A stretch of DNA of 64,000 nt from Lamellibrachia satsuma (lineage: Eukaryota; Annelida; Polychaeta; Sabellida; Siboglinidae): positions 457,501 to 521,500 of the forward strand of contig BSQZ01000106.1 of assembly GCA_033239005.1 (NCBI GenBank), given 5' to 3'. Below the pieces are notes generated by a model. It saw only the letters and a program-made list of their open reading frames with translations, was not told where the DNA came from and did not search any database. The translations under genes were made by a program, and so were the position numbers. Positions 51,101 to 63,100 of this stretch are shown here, piece by piece (positions within the stretch are counted from its first letter, which is position 1; each line of letters starts with the position of its first letter).

Positions 51101-54100
51101 TGGTTCACTCAGCTGTATAAGTGAGTACTTGGCTACAGACAGAGGTGGACATGTGAACGAATAGTCTTCATACAGTAATTGCAGCATGGCTGAATGTTTT
51201 CCAGAGAAGTAGAGATGGCGTTGGAATGAACAGGTCTGCCAGTGGGTGAAGTGTAAAGCGCTTTGAGCAGTTCTAGAACTGGATACCACGCTATATAAGA
51301 ATGTATCTTTACCTTTTACAGCTGTATGCTTGGGGCTGTGGGTCATGTCTGGGCTGTGGATCGTCCGAAGCAACAGCCTTGCGACCTAGACTGATAGAAG
51401 ACCTGCAGAAGGTACGAGTAGTGGACATCTCGTGTGGAGACAGCCACTGCCTCGCTCTCAGTCACGGTCAGTAGCACCAGTTGTAGGAAGAATGTCATGA
51501 ACAGAGTGACCACAACAATGCCTGTACAACGTAATCTAACTTCCTTATTTGTATTCCAAATGACATGTTCTTTGGTAAGCGCTTGCTTTACATGATGCAT
51601 GATCACTGTGGAAAGTTTCAGATGGATATCTTTAATGTGATTGATGTGGTTGAGGTTGAGGTTGGTCTCAGTGCTGCAGACACACATTTATTCGACATGC
51701 AACATTTTTATTACTCTGCAATTTTGATTAAACCTATGTCTACTGTGTATACACCAACTCTACCTTTGCATACCCGAAAGAAAAGATGTGGTCTTTGTGG
51801 TCGGTATTAAACATTGTTATGCATTGAATTCAAGTGGGTCTGCAGCACTGTGGCCAACATCTGGAGCACATACTCAAATCTCATCCAAATCAAGGACATT
51901 AGAGATATCCATCTGAAACCTTCCATATTGTTCGTACATTATGTGAAGCAAATGTGTCATTTGAAATAAAAATAAGGAATTTATTTTAAGTTGTATGGAT
52001 ACCGTTTGTTTGTGGTCACCGTGAAGTTTACATTTATATGGTGTAATTAAAAAAAAATACTAGATTGTATTTATTTAAAACGTTTGTAATTAAGACACTT
52101 GTCGCTAGGTATAATAATAATATATATTAATTGTTTATGATTGCTCTTGTAACATATGCACCACTAACACGTTTAACAGAATGTTCTTCTGTGACAACTT
52201 CTGTTTTACTTGATAATGCATGTTTGTAATTTAGATACGTTTGAATGATAGCATTCATTATTTGATCTGTATTTTTTTTCTGTAAAACTGATACAGATAC
52301 ACTGATAATGTGTTAAGTGTATGAATTGCAATAAGGTTTGTGGAAATGCATTAACCTGATAAGCCCTGAATTTCTGGGGGAGTTGATTTTGTTTCAACCC
52401 ATGGGATTATGAAATGCACTGTAACATGTAAAGTCTTCATCAAAACCCTTACAATATATACATATTCTGAATCACAGAATATTTATCTTACCAATGGTAG
52501 TAACACTGTCAATGTTATGATTGACTGAGGCTAATTAGCATATAATTAGCATATGTAAACAATCGCAAAGTGAAAAATTAAATACGAAATCTAGTTTTAT
52601 TTCGTCACTCATGGACACAATAAAGCACAAAATGAGGCAAGTTTGGTACTACAAGGTAGGCCTACATGTCCTCTATGACCAGCAACAGAAATTATAATAA
52701 TATCTGCATTTACCTGTGAAATATTACAATTAGCATGCAAGTACTATGATTTTCGTTGATCGCATATATACATATAAAGCACACAAAACTGTTCACAAAA
52801 TGCATAATAATGAAAGTTTTGTAGCGTACATACTGACATACTGACATATATATCAGAGCACACCACGTATTGTAGTATAATAACTTATGGAAAAGAAAAG
52901 AAAAATTCAAGGAATATAAATGCAGTAATTCTGCAAATGTTACGTCAAAAGACTATGAATACAGTAATAACACATCATTGACACGTCGATGTCGTTGTCT
53001 TGTCCGCTACTAATGTCATTTACATCCGAATTATCGGATGTAAAACCCAAAAGATGCATTGCTCGCTCATAGTCGTCATAACCATGAATCGTAAAACGTT
53101 GACGAGATATCGGTCACTTTAAAAAAATTCGCAAAAATACTAATAATTGACGGATCGATTCTAGAAATGGCTCAAAACGTCCGCACATGTGTTGTTTTCA
53201 TCCGGGCACCAACAGCATAACCAAAGCGAATGAACGTGGCGCCACATGGCGATCAATATGAACACTACATCCCAACACCGAAATTTCGGTGTTCAGGGTG
53301 CATCAGGTTAAGAAAGTGTGTTGATATTGGAATTGCGTAAAACATAATTAACTGTACTCGTAATGGGCTGAATATCTAACATAGTCTTGGATATATATCA
53401 GGAGATTCATAACAAGTTTTGCTCAAACGTTCTTCAAAATAGAAATGCTTTCAATGTAAAAATACAGCGCAGCATTTCCTGTACATGTTTTTAACCATGT
53501 TCATATTTGAGAAATTATTGATGAGTCAGTTGTATATGTGTAAACTTATTCTAATGTCTTTTATGCGTAAACTAATGGGTGATTTGGCCCCCTCTTTGCA
53601 AGATCGTAGACATGCCACTGCATGCTTATTTGTTACACAATACGATTAACCATTATATGCTGTGCTCTGTGTGTGCGTGCGAGTAAAGCTATTGTAATGC
53701 TGCATTCGAATGCACTCGTTCTTCAAATGAATACAAGTTCACAATATGTAAATAGAGTTCACGATTTACATGTCGTGGACTGGCAAACATGAACGCATTG
53801 GAACGCGGCGTTATTATATAGATGAGTATTGTTTAAAGAGGGCCACACTGCTTCAGACAATGATGTGTATGCATGGGGCAACAACGCCATGGGGCAATGT
53901 GGTCAGGGGCACAGCCAGAGTCCAGTCACGTGCCCCAGAAAGGTGATAGGCCTGGATGGAGTGGCCGTCCACCAGATCTCCGCCGGCACCTCACACAGCG
54001 TTGCTTGGACATCCCTGCCCACAGACCGGTCAGTTTGGTGTTGTGTGCATTTAAAAAACCTGCTACGATAAGAGGGGCGGTTGCATGGTGGTTAAAACGT

Positions 54101-57100
54101 CAGACTCTCAATCGAGAGAACCCGTGTTTGAATCCTCTCGCTGCCATTTCGAAGCTTGGGCGATTTGGTCACTTCACGTTGCTCCTGTTCACACAGCTGT
54201 GTAAATAAGTACCTGGCTATAGACAGTGGTAGGCTTGTGTAAACGAATACACTTCGCATTGTAAAACTATGTTAAATAGCAGACCTGGTACATTTCCCAT
54301 TTCTGGCGGAGTCTCCCATGTTTGGCACCCATCTCACGTTACCATGGGCATGTTTCAGGCTTCACCAGTTTAAAAAATCTCCCATTTTTGGACTACCATT
54401 TTAAAAACATTTCCTTCAAATTTACTGGGCTGAATCACAGCTTTTATTTTAATGAACTAGTTAGAGAAAACGTTCTCATTCCCACAGAGGACGTCAAATG
54501 AATTGAACACATTATCTAATGATTGCGTTATTGCTAGCAGTGTGAATGTTTAAAGATAACGTTGACAGATATCTGATAGATATCTGAAACATAGATGGAC
54601 AATTGTTGGAGCCTTGATAAGCAAATAGCTTCCTTGTCCACTCTTCATCTGGAGCTTGTGGCTTTGGATGGCTTCCTTGTGTTGGCAGACATGTGGTGGC
54701 ATGGCACCGACCGTTCTGCGTTGACTTACAAGAGGCAACATTCTCCCTCATTCGATCCTTCCTTGAGCGCTACAGTGATGGCTTTGACAGCAACGATCCC
54801 ATGCCACCATTTCCATCGAAAACGTGAGTTTCTGCTTTACATGATGTCTTTATGTATTCAGCTGCATGATATGATGTTATGTCTATAAACTGTTCAGCAA
54901 AAATAGGTGTTACACTAGAATACTCAGGCAGTGTCCGTATGTCTGCAGTAGGTATGTACTTATTCTCTGTGTACCCTAGTTGGCGCATATGGCTACTTGG
55001 CAATGTCTGCCATTTTGTATGTTCCATCCTTACAAGCCAGGGGTGGTATTAGTACTACAGCACCCCTGGCAGATTCACCTATTGAAATGTGACTGTCAGT
55101 TTACCCCACGCCATGTGCGGATGTATGTTGAATCGTTTATACATTGTCCCACTTCTTGTCCTTGGTCGACGGGTTTCTGGGAATTACAGAACACAAAGCA
55201 GCAATAGTGAAAGAACAGATGTACACTTTTTATTATCGATAAGCCATTGACATCTTTATCCAATTGCCACGTGGAGCATGTGGCTTTGGGTGGCAATTTG
55301 GTTACAAAACTGAAATCTAAATGCGACATTTTCAAGTGCATTTGCACATCCAGTCCGATGTAGGGTGGAGTTTGTGAATGTAGTTAATGTAATTATGATA
55401 ATAATAGCGTGAGACCTTCTCATTGATGTTACAGGGAACATGAGCAGTTTGTGCTGCTCTGTATACAACTGCTGAAGACGCACCTAGCTCTTGCTCTGGC
55501 CGGCAGTGTGTCCAACAATGTCCTTGGTGGTCAGGCCCGGCTGCTGCGCAACCTGCTCTTTCGACTCATGGACATGAACACGCCTGTGTCTATTCAGGAG
55601 GTACGTGTGGATGACAAGTTGTCTCTAGTCAACATACTATGCATGACCACCACAGCACTGAGTGTCCAGTTATGTTAGTTATTTGTCAGGTGTGTGTGGA
55701 GATCTAAAAAAATTTAATTTGTGTCTTGTTTTCTTTACGGCCTTGAAAAGGTTTTAAAATGGGAGTTTTAAAGAAACGTCTTAAAAATTTCCTAAATTTA
55801 ATTTCTCCAAACTATAACCTAGTCCCTATGATACAGTTTGATCAACAAGTAAATAAATGGCTCCTACAGTTTTGGTTACCACGAACGAATTTTCTTGTAC
55901 ACAGGCCGTCAGTGAGACGCTGTCAATTGGTGCTGCATTGCTGCTTCCACCGCTTCGAGAACGCATGGAACTACTTCACTCGCTGCTCCCTCAGGGCTTT
56001 GACGGCTGCGATAGTTTGTCCCGTGGCCAGGTGAGTATTTGTGGTTATCGTTATTGTTATTCCCCATAACTACGAAACTACGAAAGACATATCTAAAAAA
56101 ATTGCATTTCCGCCTTAACTCCCCGACGGTCCCTCGTGCTAATGATGTCTTCTGCCCGTCCTTCTTCATGATATCATCCTTAATGATTCTGGTTTGTTGC
56201 GCCACTGAGCTCTGTTTCCTGATGATTTAGGTGCTACAGAAGTTTGTTATTATAATAATTATTATTATTGTGTGACTCCTTTAGTATTTCTGGTCAGTGA
56301 AAGTGATTTCATAATCAACAAAGCAATCTACGCTCAATTCTGTGACAGTGAGAAAAGGACAAAAGATGTCCGACTCTATATACTATAAGGCTTTTCACAC
56401 TTTTTAAGACATAAGGCTTTTCACACTTTTAAGAGAAGGCTTTTCACACTTTTTAAGACATAAGGCTTTTCACACTTTAAGACAAGGCTTTTCACACTTT
56501 TTAAGACAGAAGGCTTTTTACATTTTTGCAAGTAACCCGATCTAACAGTCAAAGTCAATTCTTTCGATGATTTTAGTACACTCTTTTACTAAACCGACTG
56601 TGCGTGTTACGTAAATGATACACCATAAATATAAACATTAACGAACCTATTTCACGATGGGCTAAATTAATTGAGGACGTTCGTGTTCAGCGCATGCAGC
56701 TGGGCATCATCTTGAACAGCCTACAGGACAACAACCATGTAGCGTCACTACTTGGTTTTGCCCACTCAATCAACACTAGTAGCGCCACCAATGTGAGCAC
56801 GTTGCCGTCAGACATGCAACTAGCGGAGGTCCTCATGAAGACACTGCTACGTAACCTTGGCTTCCACACGGTAAGTGCTACTTTAGTAACTAGATCTCAA
56901 AATGTATAAGTTGTTATATAGCGCATTATCCAGTCCTAAGTACTTTAAATTTCACCCCCTGGCAGACTTGATCTTTCCAACACCAACTTGACTTTTCTGG
57001 GAAGCATTCAGCCATGCTGCATTTATTGCATGAAAACTATCTGTTCACATATCCACTGCTGTCTATGGTCAGGTATTCGTTTACAACTGACGCAATGTGG

Positions 57101-60100
57101 AGTGAATTGAATTACCCAAACTTTGAAATGGCAGAAAATGGTTATATTATGATAAGAGTCCTCAAGTGCTCTGCTCGAGTGGTCTGCATTGTTACATGGA
57201 CATGAAACCTGGACAATAAATAAGCGTATCCAAAATTATAATTATATATTATGAAACGTATACGATAAGAAAAAGACTACTGCAATATGGGCGAATGCTC
57301 TTGTTATTGTCTTTTTGTTTCTTATGATGCTGTGTTGGTTACCTGCAGGCGGTGGCAATGTTGGTTGGTCAGTGTTAAGTAAATCTGACCAAGCCAAGTC
57401 AGAGAGAATGCGTTTGAATTACTCTTGTCGTGACTAGACATTGGTCGCTTGGTCGATCTCGGCCTTGATCAATTCTAATATTCTAGTTTGCTGTGGAGGA
57501 GATTTGTTTTGCAGGAGGAGAGTTTCACCAGACTGGTAAAACACCCGGACAGACAAAGGGATGCAGAGTTGACTGGGGGTAAGATGGAGGGTGACACCCC
57601 TCCTGCACACCTCAGACAGCTGTTGCTGTCACTACAGAAGCACCTGCTGGCCTACTGCTATGTGAACGCTGCACAGGAAGACTTGGTAAGTGGGTGGGTC
57701 AGGCTTTGTATGAAATAGTTTGCAGGTAGATTTGTTACAGTGCAGTCTACTTATCATTGCATCTCTACAGATCATGCCAGCCATCCAACTCCTGCGCAGA
57801 CACCTGCTACGTATCATTGTATCTCTACAGATCATGCCAGCCATCCAACTCCTGCAAAGACACCTGCTATGTATCATTGCATCTCTACAGATCATGCCAG
57901 CCATCGAACTCCTGCACAGACACCTGCTACGTATCATTGTATCTCTACAGATCATGCCAGCCATCGAACTCCTGCACAGACACCTGCTACGTATCATTGC
58001 ATCTCTACAGATCATGTCAGCCATCCAACTCCTGCACAGACACCTGCTACGTATCATTGTATCTCTACAGATCATGCCAGCCATCCAACTCCTGCACAGA
58101 CACCTGCTACGTATCATGGCACATGCCAGCCATCCAACTCCTGCACAGACACCTGCTGCGTATCGTTGTATCTGTACAGTACACGCCAGCCATCCAACTC
58201 TTGCACAAACACCTGCTACTTATCGTATCTCTACAGATCATGCCAGCCATCCAACTCCTGCACAAACACCTGCTATGTATCATCGTATCTCTACAGATCA
58301 TGCCAGCCATCCAACTCCTGCACAAACACCTGCTACTTATCATTGTATCTCTACAGATCATGCCAGCCATCCAACTCCTGCACAAACACCTGCTACTTAT
58401 CATCGTATCTCTGCAGATCATGCCAGCCATCCAACTCCTGCACAAACACCGTCTACTTATCATTGTATCACTACAGATCATGCCAGCCATCCAAGTCCTG
58501 CACAAACACCTGCTACTTATCATTGTATCTCTACAGATCATGCCAGCCATCCAACTCCTGCACAAACACCTGCTACTTATCATCGTATCTCTACAGATCA
58601 TGCCAGCCATCCAACTCCTGCACAAACACCTCCTACTTATCATTGTATCTCTACAGATCATGCCAGCCATCCAACTCCTGCACAAACACCTGCTATGTAT
58701 CATTGTATCTCTACAGATCATGCCAGCCATCCAACTCCTGCACAAACACCATCTACTTATCATTGTATCACTACAGATCATGCCAGCCATCCAACTCCTG
58801 CACAAACACCTCCTACTTATCATTGGATCTCTACAGATCATGCCAGCCATCCAACTCCTGCACAAACACCTGCTACTTATCATTGTATCTCTACAGATCA
58901 TGCCAGCCATCCAACTCCTGCACAAACACCTGCTACTTATTATTGTATCTCTACAGATCATGCCAGCCATCCAACTCCTGCACAAACACCTGCTACTTAT
59001 CATTGTATCTCTACAGATCATGCCAGCCATCCAACTCCTGCACAAACACCTGCTACTTATTATTGTATCTCTACAGATCATGCCAGCCATCCAACTCCTG
59101 CACAAACACCTGCTATGTATCATTGTATCTCTACAGATCATGCCAGCCATCCAACTCCTGCACAAACGCCATCTACTTATCATTGTATCACTACAGATCA
59201 TGCCAGCCATCCAACTCCTGCACAAACACCTCCTACTTATCATTGTATCTCTACAGATCATGCCAGCCATCCAACTCCTGCACAAACACCTGCTACTTAT
59301 CATTGTATCTCTACAGATCATGCCAGCCATCCAACTCCTGCACAAACACCTGCTACTTATCATTGTATCTCTACAGATCATGCCAGCCATCCAACTCCTG
59401 CACAAACACCGTCTACTTATCATTGTATCACTACAGATCATGCCAGCCATCCAACTCCTGCACAAACACCTGCTACTTATTATTATATCTCTACAGATCA
59501 TTCCAGCAATCCAACTCCTGCACAAACACCGTCTACTTATCATTGTATCTCTACAGATCATGCCAGCCATCCAACTCCTGCACAAACACCTGCTACTTAT
59601 TATTGTATCTCTACAGATCATGCCAGCCATCCAACTCCTGCACAAACACCTGCTACTTATCATTGTATCTCTACAGATCATGCCAGCCATCCAACTCCTG
59701 CACAAACACCTGCTACTTATTATTGTATCTCTACAGATCATTCCAGCCATCCAACTCCTGCACAAACACCGTCTACTTATCATTGTATCACTACAGATCA
59801 TGCCAGCCATCCAACTCCTGCACAAACACCTGCTACTTATCATTGTATCTCTACAGATCATTCCAGCCATCCAACTCCTGCACAAACACCTGCTACTTAT
59901 TATTGTATCTCTACAGATCATGCCAGCCATCCAACTCCTGCACAAACACCTGCTACTTATTATTGTATCACTACAGATCATTCCAGCCATCCAACTCCTG
60001 CACAAACACCTGCTACTTATCATTGTATCTCTACAGATCATTCCAGCCATCCAACTCCTGCACAAACACCTGCTACTTATTATTGTATCTCTACAGATCA

Positions 60101-63100
60101 TGCCAGCCATCCAACTCCTGCACAAACACCTGCTACTTATTATTGTATCTCTACAGATCATGCCAGCCATCCAACTCCTGCACAAACACCTGCTACTTAT
60201 CATTGTATCTCTACAGATCATTCCAGCCATCCAACTCCTGCACAAACACCTGCTACTTATTATTGTATCTCTACAGATCATGCCAGCCATCCAACTCCTG
60301 CACAAACACCTGCTACTTATTATTGTATCTCTACAGATCATTCCAGCCATCCAACTCCTGCACAAACACCGTCTACTTATCATTGTATCACTACAGATCA
60401 TGCCAGCCATCCAACTCCTACACAAACACCTGCTACTTATTATTGTATCTCTACTGATCATGCCAGCCATCCAACTCCTGCACAAACACCTGCTACTTAT
60501 TATTGTATCTCTACAGATCATTCCAGCCATCCAACTCCTGCACAAACACCGTCTACTTATCATTGTATCACTACAGATCATGCCAGCCATCCAACTCCTA
60601 CACAAACACCTGCTACTTATTATTGTATCTCTACAGATCATGCCAGCCATCCAACTCCTGCACAAACACCTGCTACTTATTATTGTATCTCTACAGATCA
60701 TTCCAGCCATCCAACTCCTACACAAACACCTGCTACTTATTATTGTATCTCTACAGATCATTCCAGCCAGCCAACTCCTGCACAATCACCTGCTACTTAT
60801 TGTATCTCTACAGATCATGCCAGCCATCCAACTCCTACACAAACACCTGCTACTTATTATTGTATCTCTACAGATCATTCCAGCCATCCAACTCCTACAC
60901 AAACACCTGCTACTTATTATTGTATCTCTACAGATCATTCCAGCCATCCAACTCCTACACAAACACCTGCTACTTATTATTGTATCTCTACAGATCATGC
61001 CAGCCATCCAACTCCTGCACAAACACCTGCTACTTATTATTGTATCTCTACAGATCATGCCAGCCATCCATCTCCTGCACAAACACCTGCTACTTATTAT
61101 TGTATCTCTACAGATCATTCCAGCCATCCAACTCCTGCACAAACACCTGCTACTTATTGTATCTCTACAGATCATGCCAGCCATCCAACTCCTGCACAAA
61201 CACCTGCTACTTATTATTGTATCTCTACAGATCATGCCAGCCATCCAACTCCTGCACAAACACCTGCTACTTATTATTGTATCTCTACAGATCATTCCAG
61301 CCATCCAACTCCTACACAAACACCTGCTACTTATTATTGTATCTCTACAGATCATTCCAGCCATCCAACTCCTGCACAAACACCTGCTACTTATTATTGT
61401 ATCTCTACAGATCATTCCAGCCATCCAACTCCTGCACAAACACCGTCTACATATCATTGTATCACTACAGATCATGCCAGCCATCCAACTCCTGCACAAA
61501 CACCTGCTACTTATCATTGTATCTCTACAGATCATTCCAGCCATCCAACTCCTGCACAAACACCTGCTACTTATTATTGTATCTCTACAGATCATGCCAG
61601 CCATCCAACTCCTGCACAAACACCTGCTACTTATTATTGTATCACTACAGATCATTCCAGCCATCCAACTCCTGCACAAACACCTGCTACTTATCATTGT
61701 ATCTCTACAGATCATTCCAGCCATCCAACTCCTGCACAAACACCTGCTACTTATTATTGTATCTCTACAGATCATGCCAGCCATCCAACTCCTGCACAAA
61801 CACCTGCTACTTATTATTGTATCTCTACAGATCATGCCAGCCATCCAACTCCTGCACAGACACCTGCTACTTATCATTGTATCTCTACAGATCATTCCAG
61901 CCATCCAACTCCTGCACAAACACTTGCTACTTATTATTGTATCTCTACAGATCATGCCAGCCATCCAACTCCTGCACAAACACCTGCTACTTATTATTGT
62001 ATCTCTACAGATCATTCCAGCCATCCAACTCCTGCACAAACACCGTCTACTTATCATTGTATCACTACAGATCATGCCAGCCATCCAACTCCTACACAAA
62101 CACCTGCTACTTATTATTGTATCTCTACAGATCATTCCAGCCATCCAACTCCTGCACAAACACCTGCTACTTATTATTGTATCTCTACAGATCATTCCAG
62201 CCATCCAACTCCTGCACAAACACCGTCTACTTATCATTGTATCACTACAGATCATGCCAGCCATCCAACTCCTACACAAACACCTGCTACTTATTATTGT
62301 ATCTCTACAGATCATGCCAGCCATCCAACTCCTGCACAAACACCTGCTACTTATTATTGTATCTCTACAGATCATTCCAGCCATCCAACTCCTACACAAA
62401 CACCTGCTACTTATTATTGTATCTCTACAGATCATTCCAGCCAGCCAACTCCTGCACAAACACCTGCTACTTATTGTATCACTACAGATCATTCCAGCCA
62501 TCCAACTCCTGCACAAACACCTGCTACTGATTATTGTATCTCTACAGATCATGCCAGCCATCCATCTCCTGCACAAACACCTGCTACTTATTATTGTATC
62601 TCTACAGATCATTCCAGCCATCCAACTCCTGCACAAACACCTGCTACTTATTATTGTATCTCTACAGATCATTCCAGCCATCCAACTCCTGCACAAACAC
62701 CGTCTACTTATTATTGTATCTCTACAGATCATGCCAGCCATCCATCTCCTGCACAAACACCGTCTACTTATCATTGTATCTCTACAGATCATGCCAGCCA
62801 TCCAACTCCTGCACAAACACCTGCTACTTATTATTGTATCTCTACAGATCATGCCAGCCATCCATCTCCTGCACAAACACCGTCTACTTATCATTGTATC
62901 TCTACAGATCATGCCAGCCATCCAACTCCTGCACAAACACCTGCTACTTATTATTGTATCTCTACAGATCATGCCAGCCATCCATCTCCTGCACAAACAC
63001 CGTCTACTTATCATTGTATCTCTACAGATCATGCCAGCCATCCAACTCCTGCACAAACACCTGCTACTTATTATTGTATCTCTACAGATCATGCCAGCCA

